NCBI GenBank assembly: GCA_001632425.1
Contig: KV425674.1
Coordinates: 14,286-25,594, forward strand
Reading direction: 5' to 3'
DNA length: 11,309 nucleotides
Source: Neolentinus lepideus HHB14362 ss-1
Taxonomy: Eukaryota > Basidiomycota > Agaricomycetes > Gloeophyllales > Gloeophyllaceae
Part shown: positions 1 through 7,806 of the stretch, in pieces
How the letters are laid out: each line of letters starts with the position of its first letter
Numbering within the stretch: position 1 is the stretch's first letter
The notes under the pieces: model-generated
The model's database searches: none
The model's input: only the letters and a program-made list of their open reading frames with translations
Told to the model about the DNA's origin: nothing
Made by a program: the position numbers and the translations under genes

Positions 1-500
1 GATTGTTGTTATCAACTATTCTTGATCATTACTTGTGGCTTCCATAAGATTTTCTGATTGACAATAGTGTTGAAAATGCTATGCGTCCATTCAAAATGTT
101 ATTCAACAGGTTCTCAATATGTTTTTCTGTCTTGATTCATGATCTATTCTTCATAACTTCTATCCACTTCATTCAGATGTTTCATTATGTAACTTAGTAA
201 GCTCATTGGCTGAGTGGCACAACAACCCCATTGGCTAAATGTGTTTAGCTGGCTGATGGGGATTAGTGAGCTCACTGATCCCCTGTATGCATGATAGTTT
301 CCACTATGTTACATAATGAAACATCTGAATGAAGTGGATAGAAGTTATGAAGAATAGATCATGAATCAAGACAGAAAAACATATTGAGAACCTGTTGAAT
401 AACATTTTGAATGGACGCATAGCATTTTCAACACTATTGTCAATCAGAAAATCTTATGGAAGCCACAAGTAATGATCAAGAATAGTTGATAACAACAATC
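1..500. repeat. Perfect 193-bp inverted repeat with 114-bp spacer
   Basis: Bases 1-193 and 308-500 are exact reverse complements, checked base by base; every pair sums to 501. The next outward base pair would be 0/501, so the left arm may continue upstream of the window. The spacer (194-307) is not symmetric overall but has its own palindromes. The right arm, read on the minus strand, carries the last 64 codons of an unidentified decayed frame; the left arm carries the same codons on the plus strand, with the same TAA break. Both copies meet a TAG two codons beyond the shared Tyr, at 195-197 and 304-306. The absence of mismatches means a very recent duplication, gene conversion, or an assembly or amplification fold-back. 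Confidence 0.95.
258..283. repeat. Imperfect 26-bp palindrome in the spacer of the first inverted repeat
   Basis: A GGGGAT...ATCCCC palindrome centred on AGTGAGCTCACT, which is itself a perfect 12-bp palindrome. One symmetric position pair (T versus G) breaks the symmetry. It lies in the middle of the spacer and would extrude as a small hairpin inside the larger fold-back. No function is assigned. Confidence 0.8.
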
Positions 501-966
501 TTGGAAATCTGCTGAAAACATGATGAGCAATATATTCAAAGATGCCAGAGTATTGTGAAGCTCTTAAAATGTTTCTATAATGATGGCAATCATAAAACAA
601 TGAATGCAGTTATATAAAGGCTGAGTTTCTATCTATATGAAATTGGTGAATAAATTTTGACATAGTTTTGAAAACAATTTCAGTGTAATCATCATTTATC
701 TTATCTTTTAACATACTGTTTTTATGCTGTTTTGTCATGCCAGACAATGGCAAATAGTGCAAAAAAATGTTGAAAAGATTATAGATAACAATTATAATAT
801 TTTCATCATTAGGCATATGAAACATCATGTGAAACATTAATAATGTTATATAATTAATGGTAGCCATAAAATGATGCAAATATTATGATTGTTGCTTTAA
901 TTTTTGTGCAATATTTCCTCTCATAAAATTGGGCTTTGCACCCAGTGAAATTAACATTAGGGGAGT
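304..966 (-). pseudogene. Unidentified decayed reading frame, AT-rich
   Basis: One minus-strand frame runs 221 codons from 966 to a TAG at 304-306, with only three internal stops, all TAA (883-885, 610-612, 454-456). Sequence this AT-rich would give many more by chance, so it is probably a relic of coding sequence. The longest open piece (879-613) is rich in Ile, Asn, His and Met and includes HYLPLSGMTKQHKNSMLKDK. The downstream part includes FLIDNSVENAMRPFKMLF. I recognise no domain, signal peptide or catalytic motif. Each TAA is one C-to-T change from CAA (Gln). The last 64 codons lie in the right arm of the inverted repeat and are duplicated on the plus strand at 3-194. A mobile-element protein is possible, but that is only a guess. 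Confidence 0.4.
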
Positions 967-1009
967 TCATTCAGGGTGCAACTACCCTAGGTACTAAGGG
1001 CAAACCGAA

Positions 1010-1991
1010 TCAGTGCCTAAACTATCTAGATTCATTCAGATTTCATTAATCCTCTATCTCTTAGTTCATAGAGTAAGTATAATGATTTTCTATCTCATGA
1101 TAAAATTTCTGAAAGTGGCCTCAACTCGCCTTTGGATCAGGAGTTGGCTCTATACCTCAATAGGCATGACTATCATGTTATATCTTCAGAAGAGATAAGG
1201 GGCATCAAGTGTCAAGTGGCCAAAGCCAAATCTCCTGTCAAAATACCACCTGGCACCCAAACTATAGATGTGGATGCTCTCCAACTAACCTTATGGTACT
1301 TGTTCACATATGCTGGCTTTATTACCCATATCCACCACAATGCCACAGGAATAGTGACTTGGATCGCCATGAGAGACAGAGTGAAATTCTGGACACTATT
1401 TTCACGCTGAGGATGTATCTGACTGCAACTCACTTTTGGACTGTATGAAGGACATTACTGGTGCTCTCTTCAATCCAGAAGATGAAGTACACATCAAAAG
1501 GGTTATCACCCTCTGTTTGAAGCTGGGAGATGTCTCATGAGTCATGTCACATCACACAATCATTGTCTCCTGCAATGCTTATACATTCTCAAAGGATCCA
1601 GCCACCCAATGTCATGCATTCAGTCTATTCACCTGTGAAGAGCATGGCTACGGGCAGGCATTTTCTCTGTTATGATGTGATGCATCTGACAGAACTAGTG
1701 ATGGCTGTTGATAAGGAATACACTCAATATACTACCAATCAAGAATACCCTATAGTCTACCACTTATTGGCTAATATGGCTATCTGCCTCCCTGACTTCA
1801 GTGATAGAAGGTTTGCCAAAATCCCATTCCTGGCTTTGGCTGCTCTCATCTTGAACCCCAAGTAGTACAAAGCACACAAGAAAGGTGGAAGCAATCCAAA
1901 GTTCTACTCAGATCCAAAAGATCGCGAATTGGCTGGAGAATGTAGAGGCATGGTCTCTAACTTTTTTATACAAATCCCTATATTGCAGTAA
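1010..1991 (+). pseudogene. JmjC-like (cupin-type dioxygenase) domain pseudogene
   Basis: Three successive frames give one protein-like series. Frame 1 (about 1072-1405) includes LNRHDYHVISSEEIRGIKCQ and the core TYAGFITHIHHNATGIVTW...KFWTLFS. Frame 2 (1406-1537) includes NSLLDCMKDITGALFNPEDE and LKLGD. Frame 3 (about 1602-1863) includes PPNVMHSVYSPVKSMATG and HFLCYDVMHLTELVM. This order fits JmjC-type proteins: an HxD iron motif, a buried KFW strand, then a late His. Here the HxD Asp is Asn (codon 1339-1341); the late His codon would be 1617-1619. A TAG at 1864-1866 interrupts frame 3, which then runs YKAHKKGGSNPKFYSD to TAA at 1989-1991. The second frame change could be a 70-nt intron (1532-1601) rather than a mutation. 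JmjC proteins are Fe(II)/2-oxoglutarate oxygenases; this copy should be inactive. The family call is from memory of the motif pattern. The upstream limit is vague. Confidence 0.65.
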
Positions 1992-2045
1992 GTCCTTGTA
2001 CAGTGTTGTGGTCATTTGTATTGTATGTTTTGTACCATTTTGCAG
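1988..2045 (+). other. Candidate 58-nt intron at the 3' end of the JmjC pseudogene
   Basis: A consensus donor GTAAGT begins at 1988, immediately after the ATATTGCA that ends the readable frame, and a TTTTGCAG acceptor ends at 2045. The length is normal for basidiomycete introns. Splicing would skip the TAA at 1989-1991 and add about 14 codons before a TAA near 2088. No clear branch-point motif is visible, and the sequence already has the composition of the minisatellite downstream, so this is tentative. Confidence 0.25.
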
Positions 2046-2820
2046 TATGTTTGTGTACAATCTGGAGGTACTTGTGGGTGATTTGTAACCAATCTGTATG
2101 GGTTTCTGGGTCATTTGTATAACATTTGTATGGGTTTCTGGATGATTTGTACCAGGTTTGTATGTGTTTTCAGAGGATTTGTACTGGATTTGTATTCTAT
2201 TTGTATGAGTTTCTAGGTGATTTGTACCAGATTTGTATGTGTTTTCAGAGGATTTGTACCAGATTTATATCATGATCTGGTGGATTTGTATTATATTTGT
2301 ATGGATTTTGGTGGATTTGTACCAAATTTGTATGGGTTTCTAGGTGTTTGTACCAGATTTATATCATGATCTGGTGGATTTGTATCATATTTATATGGAT
2401 TCTGATGGAATTTGTATTACATTTGTATGGTCCTGGCACATTTGTCCTAGATTTGTATCAGTTCTGGTGGATTTGTATTACATTTGTATGGATCCTGGCA
2501 ATTTGTACTAGATTTGTACCACATTTGTATGGATTCTAGTACATTTGTATGGATTCTAGTACATTTGTATAGGTCCTAGCCCATTTGTTCTTGATTTGTA
2601 CCATATTTGTATGGATTCTGGTGAAGGTGTAATACATTTGTACTCAATTTGTATCAGTTCTGGTAGATTTTTACCAGCATCTGGGGCATTGATACCATAT
2701 TTGTATGGAATCTAGTTCATTTCCATGTCATTTATGCATGTTTTGGTGAGGTTGTATGGGTTTCTGGTCAATTTGTATCACATTTGAATGGATTTCTGGT
2801 ACAGTTATACCATTTGTACC
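2040..2820. repeat. Degenerate TTTGTA-rich minisatellite
   Basis: About 780 bp consist of variants of a 16-33 bp unit built from ATTTGTACCAGATTTGTATGG and GGATTCTGGT blocks, roughly one TTTGTA every 10-20 bp. The clearest tandem stretch is 2521-2580, where a 20-bp unit beginning ACATTTGTAT is repeated twice exactly and a third time with changes. Longer-period copies with TCAGAGGATTTGTACC occur near 2173 and 2242. The array starts where the JmjC pseudogene ends and fades out near 2820. The open frames across it (for example 2297-2539) are low-complexity consequences of the unit, rich in W, F, Y and I, and are not genes. Confidence 0.85.
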
Positions 2821-3009
2821 CAAATTCTAGGCTTTGGGGGCCAGCTAGGGGTTGGCACTGGGTGGTGATGTCATCTACATCCATATGGCTTCATTTTGTT
2901 CAAAGAATGGTTTTTCACCACTGGCTCCAAAACAGTTTTTTGCATTTTGCCATGGTAGTATAAAGCCCCATACACCACACTTCAGGTGACATCATTACCC
3001 ACCCCAGGG
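2821..3009. other. Unassigned spacer
   Basis: No reading frame of interest and no clear repeat membership. A TATAAAGCCCC string at about 2960-2970 resembles a TATA box, but nothing identifiable is transcribed from it. Confidence 0.5.
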
Positions 3010-3367
3010 TTATAGACTTATTTAAGACTCCAAGAAATTCTATCTAACACATCCCCAGTAACCACTTTTGACTTGTACCCCTCCTGCAGCCTCTCCACAG
3101 GCACCACTTTTGGTTCTGGTGGTCAGAATCACTTTGCCTAGTATATACTATGATATTCAACCAAGTTCCAACAGGTCCTGCACCATCCAGGCCACTTTCT
3201 GGTGACCCACTACTGGGCAGCCTCAAAAACATGCATATCTCACCACCCTGTGGCAACCAGTACAGAAAGTGACCTGGAAACACTGGGTAATTGATCTTGT
3301 GATATGCCTCTTGAATTACACATCTTGTACTGTCCACCCCAGCGGCTGCTAGCTCTCACTAGTCACC
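3010..3367 (+). repeat. Unknown interspersed repeat, copy A (full)
   Basis: This unit of about 357 bp recurs inverted at 3600-3957 and in part, as a direct copy, at 3373-3550. Landmarks are TTAAGACT near the start, CTCCTGCAGCCTCTCC, TTTTGGTTCTGGTGGTCAGA, CCAACAGGTCC, CTCAAAAACA, a strongly conserved ATATCTCACCACCCTGT...CAACCAGTACA block, and CACCAGAAAC at the end. Every frame is broken, so it is not coding as it stands. The family was not recognised. Confidence 0.75.
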
Positions 3368-3372
3368 AGAAA

Positions 3373-3550
3373 CCAACAGGTCCCAGCCATTTGGGTCACT
3401 ATCTGGTGACCTGCTACTGGTCAGCCTCAAAAACACATATATCTCACCACCCTGTAGCAACCAGTACAGCAAGTGACCTGGAAACACTTTGTAATCAATC
3501 CTATGGTATGTGTCTTCAATAATACACCTTGTCCCAGCCACCCAGTGTCC
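3373..3550 (+). repeat. Unknown interspersed repeat, copy B (partial direct copy)
   Basis: It repeats the second half of copy A (3168-3337) at an offset of 205 bp, from CCAACAGGTCC through ATATCTCACCACCCTGTAGC and AAGTGACCTGGAAACACT to the CCACCC block. It starts just after copy A ends, which suggests a local tandem duplication or recombination between copies. Divergence from copy A is visible but modest. Confidence 0.7.
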
Positions 3551-3599
3551 TCCAAGCTATTGTGGACAGTGCATTGCTCAGTCCCAAAATTCAGTGTTT

Positions 3600-3957
3600 C
3601 TGGTGTCTGGTGATAGCTAGGAGCCACTAGGGTGGGTGGGACAAGATGTATAATCAAAGAGGTATATCATAGGATCTATTAACAACTGTTTCTAGGTCAT
3701 TAGGTGTACTGGTTGCCACAGGGTGGTGAGATATGTGTGTTTTTGAGGCCAATCAGTAGCAAGTCACTAGAGAGTGGCCTGGGAGGCCCAGGACCTGTTG
3801 GTACTTGGTTGAATATGATTATATCTACTAGGGAGAGCTGTTTCTGACCACCAGAACCAAAAGCAGTAGCTGAGGAGAGGCTGCAGGAGGTGTACTAGCC
3901 AAAAGCGGTATCTAGCCACCTGCTCATCAGAATCTCTCAGAGTCTTAAGTAAACCTG
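3600..3957 (-). repeat. Unknown interspersed repeat, copy C (full, inverted)
   Basis: Read on the minus strand this matches copy A end to end: TTTACTTAAGACTCTGAGAG, CTCCTGCAGCCTCTCC, TTTTGGTTCTGGTGGTCAGA, CAACAGGTCCTG, the CACATATCTCACCACCCTGT block and CACCAGACACCAGAAAC. With copy A it forms a large imperfect inverted repeat whose spacer contains copy B. No coding frame survives. Confidence 0.75.
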
Positions 3958-4028
3958 TCGCCATATATTGGGTGACCCCATTACCAGAAAGGCAGGTTTA
4001 AGGGTTGGGTATTAGTGTGGGAAAATGC

Positions 4029-4068
4029 GAAAAAGTGTTTTGGATGCAGTGTGTGAAAACACTTTTTT
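4029..4068. repeat. Small hairpin
   Basis: AAAAAGTGTTTT and AAAACACTTTTT form a 12-bp perfect stem around a 14-nt loop. The descending arm ends in a T run, so it would resemble a terminator in bacteria, but in this eukaryotic setting no role is inferred. A second short inverted repeat (GATAGCCAT / ATGGCTATC) follows at about 4079-4112. Confidence 0.6.
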
Positions 4069-4107
4069 GTGGGAATAGATAGCCATTAGTTGATATAAAT
4101 GGATGGC

Positions 4108-4385
4108 TATCAAGCTGGAAGCCTGAGTCAAGCTCTATAAGTTGGATTACTACAATACAGACAGATTACACACCTGAGTCAAGCTCTGTCAGTTGGATGA
4201 AGAAGAGCTTGGCTCTGAATGTGTTTTAGGGAGTAATTTGGTGTGGGAACACACAAGATGAATAAGGAAACAAGTGAAATCAAGTAGGGAACAAGAGGTA
4301 CAAGTTATAGAGGTTAAAGCAAGATACAATGGCAAAGTGGTAACATCACCTCCTGCAGTCTCCTAAGACTGCAGGTTCAAACCGG
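4108..4385 (+). repeat. tRNA-promoter-bearing repeat, copy 1
   Basis: Matches the reverse complement of 9084-9458. It begins CTATCAAGCTGGAAGCCTG, then has two 26-bp direct repeats starting CCTGAGTCAAGC (4122-4147 and 4173-4198, period 51), then AAGTAGGGAACAAGAGGTAC. It ends in a tRNA-like module: an A-box match TGGCAAAGTGG at 4330-4340, an 8-bp stem (4353-4360 / 4367-4374), and a B-box match GGTTCAAACC at 4374-4383. Homology stops near 4385, so the terminal 75 bp or so of the other copies (ending GGCACTAATGCC) are missing. A complete tRNA cloverleaf cannot be folded. It could be a SINE with a tRNA relic or part of a solo LTR. Confidence 0.65.
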
Positions 4386-5082
4386 TGATAGGCCCCGTTG
4401 GCTTCTGACCCCAGAAAACGCGATTTAGGGCGATTCTGCGTGCTTCGTGGGAACGGTGACTTAGTGACTCAATAGCGCACTGTCAGTACTCTGCACACTA
4501 GCGACCCTACGCACCAGCGACAAGGCTCTCGGCTCCTCGGCGCACTTAGGATGGCTCCTCGGTAGCTCGGACGTTGGACGTCATTCAGTCGAGTCATCGG
4601 CATTTCAGCATGCGTCGGCCGGCATCGTTACTGCGGTCCGAACCAAGGCGATGTCTCAGGGCGCCTTTCCATATGGCGTACAGCCCGCCGTTGCCTCAGA
4701 TCAGTGCAAGTTCTATTGGCGCGACTTTCCTTATGCATGCAGTGCGCATCGACACATGGCGCAACCACAGCTATCACGACACCGCCGCACCACAGAGCGG
4801 CCCTGCCCTTTATCCCTCTTTCGGCAGCATCGCGCTAGCATTGGCAGCATAGCCCGCCCCCGGATCATCGAAGAGGCACGCCCTAACGCAAAGTCAAGAC
4901 GCACCCGACTGGCTCCCGTCTGCAGAGTGGCGCACGTGCTAGAGTTGGTCGTGCAGGGTATTGGTCGCAGAGCGCATGTGGATTAGGAGCAAGGCAGTAC
5001 AGGTCGTATGGATGTGAGGCTGAGCAGAGGCACAACTCGCGGTAGTAGGTAGATAGGATCGGACACAGAGTAGTTGCTCTCA

Positions 5083-5094
5083 TGTATTTAAGCC
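5083..5094 (+). promoter_or_regulatory. TATA-like box of a candidate LTR
   Basis: TGTATTTAAGCC lies about 65 bp upstream of a primer-binding-site-like motif. That is the spacing expected between an LTR TATA box and the end of a short R-U5. The supporting structure, a matching second LTR, is not in the window. Confidence 0.25.
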
Positions 5095-5150
5095 ATTACT
5101 CTACTGTTTGTACAATAAGTTATCTTCACCACACTCTTCAGCTTTCAATC

Positions 5151-5162
5151 TTGCATCAGAGC
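5151..5162 (+). other. Candidate retrotransposon primer-binding site
   Basis: TTGCATCAGAGC resembles the TGGTATCAGAGC primer-binding site that many copia elements use with initiator-Met tRNA. It follows a CA dinucleotide (5146-5147, a possible LTR end) by three bases. The usual GG near the start is changed, and no second LTR confirms it. Confidence 0.25.
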
Positions 5163-5540
5163 TTCTTCTAAAGTCCATTTTGCGACTCGCATTTAGGTAC
5201 TCTTGCGTACCTCCGACTTCACCCAGAGATAGCGACAGAGTACACCAGTGTAGTGTCACTGTTCGTAAGCCATCCCTTATATGTTCCTTTCTCCTAGACA
5301 GCCCCATGCGCTGTAGCGTAGTGCTAACCAGAGTCCATATACGTTCGAGTTAGAGATAGCAACTACAAGTAGCACTCCTCTATAGAGCATCGAAGACCGC
5401 ATAGCACCGAGCAGGAGGAGCATCATACAGTGCCTACACAGCGCCGTGCACATAGCGCTACATAGCGCATAGCGTCGCCTTCACTCCGCAGACTGCCACC
5501 GAGTAGCGACTTGGTGCCAACCTACCTTTAGCCCCAACTA

Positions 5541-5868
5541 TACGTCTCACCTACACCCATCCCCTCCGAACTATATTACCCTTCGCTACCCCGGGCCTCG
5601 CAGCCATCTGACACCAAGGGCTTTGGTGTTTGCTTTGTGGTTGTGTCTACACTTTAGGTCTCATTTCCGCGGGTTTCGTCGTGTGTCTGTGCGTATCACT
5701 GGTGATGAACACGAACACACAATGAAACTCCCTGGAAATGGAGACCTAAAGGGTAGACACAACCACAAAGCAAGCACCAAACCCCTGGTGCCAGATGGCT
5801 GCAAGGTCCAGGGAGTTGAAGGGTAATAGATAGTTCAGAGGGAGTAAATGGAAGGATAGGGCTGAGAC
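5541..5868. repeat. Long near-gapless fold-back, arms about 160 bp
   Basis: The two halves are inverted around 5700/5701 (ATCAC-TG-GTGAT). Moving outward, matching blocks include TGCTTTGTGGTTGTGTCTAC (5630-5649) against GTAGACACAACCACAAAGCA, TTTAGGTCTC against GAGACCTAAA, CAGCCATCTG (5601-5610) against CAGATGGCTG (5792-5801), and GAACTAT against ATAGTTC. The match weakens beyond 5544/5868. Arms differ by scattered substitutions and one- to few-base indels, so the structure is older than the one at 1-500. There is almost no loop. No terminal repeats or target-site duplication are evident, and it codes for nothing recognised. Confidence 0.85.
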
Positions 5869-6558
5869 TGCAAACCACAAATGCGATGTATATAAAAAAA
5901 CCAAATAATACCACGATGCGAAGTGGGAAGCAGAAGAATAGCAATGGAATAGTGATGGGAGGCTAAAAATGGAACACAATCAGAAAGCAACAAGCTGCGA
6001 CACAGGGCACCTATCATAGGCAGAGAGATAGCAATGTAGTGCTCTAGCAACATATAGCGATGATAGCAACACAGAGATCAGAGGAAGGATGCAAGATGCA
6101 GGAAGCTCAGAGATAGATGCAGGAATGAGATGGAAACACTAGATTGTGCACGGAGGACTGACTGGGTTGCCTGTTGTCTGCCTTGTCTGCCTACAGGAGG
6201 TCCAACTAAAGTACTCTACTGGGTAAACAAATAAACCAAGAGCCATATGCAAACAAATGAAGCTACTCCTGAAACTGATCTGTCTCAAACCGTAGACAGG
6301 GGGAACAATCTCCTGAAGCTACAGTGTCCATATGCACAGGCCACCACATACCAAAAGAAGCATGGGAAAGTGCACAGCATCACATCATACAGTGCTATTG
6401 CTCCAGGGGGAGGCTGCACAGATGCCTGCAATGTGCACACAGCCTCAGAAATGGCTTGAGCTTGATAGAGACCACACTGGCAGCTGCAGCTGAAGCAGTG
6501 CAACACTGCCGCACTATGCCACTTGTTGGAAGGAGACCACAGCACTGCCGCTATTGTC
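5869..6558. other. Unassigned intergenic sequence
   Basis: Bases 5870-6150 are purine-rich on the plus strand, with no gene signal. Bases 6247-6558 have two overlapping open frames on the plus strand (6247-6459 and the first part of 6324-6764). Neither has a known motif, and both look Cys- and His-rich by composition only. The second runs into the fold-back at 6559, so it is not a natural coding unit. Confidence 0.4.
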
Positions 6559-6902
6559 GAGATGGGTGTGCTCACTTACATAATGCAGTGGAGCACCTGC
6601 TGAACGAGATTGAAGTGTCAAGAAGTGCAGGAAATAGCTGGAAAAATCAATATAAACTCGAATATTGCTTGTGCCACCAGACCGGTGATACACCCTACGT
6701 GTCTCCAGGTTCAGAAAACACATTTTCAGCACTTTTGCACTATTTCTCATGCTATGTGCGATAGTGCTAGGGCTCCCGATCTGGTGGCACAAGCAATATT
6801 CGAGTTTTTATTGATTTTTCCAGCTATTTCCTGCACTCCTCAACACTTTGATCTCGTTCAGCAGGTGCTCCACTGCATTATGTAAGTGAGCACACCCATC
6901 TC
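6559..6902. repeat. Fold-back element with 123-bp arms and 98-bp loop
   Basis: Bases 6559-6681 and 6780-6902 are reverse complements with 6 mismatches in 123 bp; the outer 50 bp are identical. The outer ends read GAGATGGGTGTGCTCACTTA. Five of the six mismatches are transitions. The 98-base loop (6682-6779) has its own short inverted repeat, CACTAT / ATAGTG. The right end abuts the truncated copia fragment (from 6903); the left end abuts unrelated sequence. No target-site duplication is visible. The size and structure would fit a MITE-like or fold-back element, or an inverted duplication. Confidence 0.9.
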
Positions 6903-7806
6903 AAATACAACCAATCCTAACATGGACAACAGACTCAAAAGCGTAGTCCAGAGTGTCCTCCTAAGACCAATACTTGATAGTCTGACCAGCAAAGATGTAG
7001 TCCATACCAGCTGACATAGCGCTAGCCAGATCACCCTCATCCTTCACATACTCTGGTCTGATATTGAGCTCATCCTCTTCCACATCATTGTCTGGAGGAT
7101 GGAACTTATCGGGAGGGGCTGGAGAGGGTGTAGGCAGTTTGAGTGGGTCAGGAGAGTCAGAAACACAAGATGGAGCAGCAGGAGACACTCTAGCACCAGG
7201 AGGAGTTAGATTTCGACATTGAAGTGCAGTCTCGTTAAGGGAGCCCTGCAGGCACATTGAGCAAGTAGAGCATCGAGGAAGTGGATTAGCCAGAGGGTCG
7301 ACATTTGGTGGGGGTTCAGGAGGCAGAATAGGCTCTGGAGATGGAGATGGAGGTGGAGCAATAGCTGGAGGTGGATGGGGCAGAGCATCCCAAAGGAAGC
7401 TCATCATGTCCCTTGATCAGGGACATTGACAAAGCTAAGAGGATTGCTAAAGGGGTTGATGTCTCAAGCATTACCAGGAAAGCAGTGTTCATCAAAGACA
7501 GCATTAGAACTGTTGAAGAACTTGTGCTCTGCAGGATCCCAGAAGACCCAAGCCCAAGTACCAGGAGCGTAGCCAGCAAAGATACATATGCGAGTGTGAG
7601 GTTGAAGAGCCTTGCGCTGCTTCTTGTGTATAAGGACATAAGTGAGCGAGCCAAAGACCCAGAAGTAGGAGACATCAGGTTTCTTTCCCTTCTTCCAGAA
7701 GGAATAGGGAATCACACCAGAGAGTGCAGAGTGAGGGATGTGGTTATGAACGTGGATGAAGCAGCACATAGCATAAGTCCAGAACGACACAGGAAGCTTA
7801 GCCTCC
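6903..7806 (-). pseudogene. Truncated Ty1/copia pol fragment: integrase C-terminal part and linker
   Basis: Reading from 7806 downward, the frame opens at EAKLPVSFWTYA, the segment just after the integrase catalytic Glu, so the zinc finger and catalytic core are missing. It continues HVHNHIPHSALSG, KKGKKPDVSYFWVFGSL, CIFAGYAPGTWAWVFWDP and NAVFDEHCFPGN, the conserved copia integrase C-terminal end. A TGA near 7464 and a frame change follow. The proline-rich linker then reads in another frame from about 7407 to 6961 (for example PPPSPSPEPILPPEPPPNVD), ending AGQTIKYWS, a stop, then EDTLDYAFES. Reverse transcriptase is not reached. The sequence is closest to the plus-strand fragment at 9986-11173, so they belong to one subfamily. 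It is cut at both ends, by the tRNA-like repeat and by a fold-back. Confidence 0.85.

Larger units (their letters stand above)
4386..5540. other. GC-richer segment without a recognisable gene; possible LTR and leader
   Basis: Composition changes sharply from the AT-rich left half of the window: many CG dinucleotides and CATAGCGC, CTCCTCGG and GCGCA motifs. Short open frames exist on both strands (up to 111 codons at 4651-4986), but none has a recognisable motif, a consistent frame or supporting splice sites. Small direct repeats include GGCTCCTCGG (about 4531 and 4553) and CATAGCGC-type repeats at 5450-5475. A TATA-like box and a primer-binding-site-like motif suggest that part of it is a decayed LTR followed by retroelement leader or gag. 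Confidence 0.4.

Noticed and set aside
304..885. Alternative genetic code with TAA read as Gln
   Set aside because: All three internal stops are TAA, but nothing else in the window supports recoding. Ordinary C-to-T decay explains it.
2297..2539. 80-codon open frame rich in W, F, Y and I
   Set aside because: It is the translation of the TTTGTA minisatellite and has no independent evidence.
4574..5083. Overlapping open frames on both strands in the GC-rich segment
   Set aside because: GC-rich sequence has fewer stops, and the frames overlap each other without motifs or splice signals. I left them as unassigned sequence.
5696..6053. Minus-strand open frames with hydrophobic stretches
   Set aside because: They lie across one arm of the fold-back and adjacent pyrimidine-rich DNA; the hydrophobicity follows from composition. 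No domain is seen.
6324..6764. 146-codon plus-strand open frame, Cys/His rich
   Set aside because: It crosses from unassigned sequence through the left arm into the loop of the 6559-6902 fold-back, has no recognisable zinc-finger spacing and is probably accidental.
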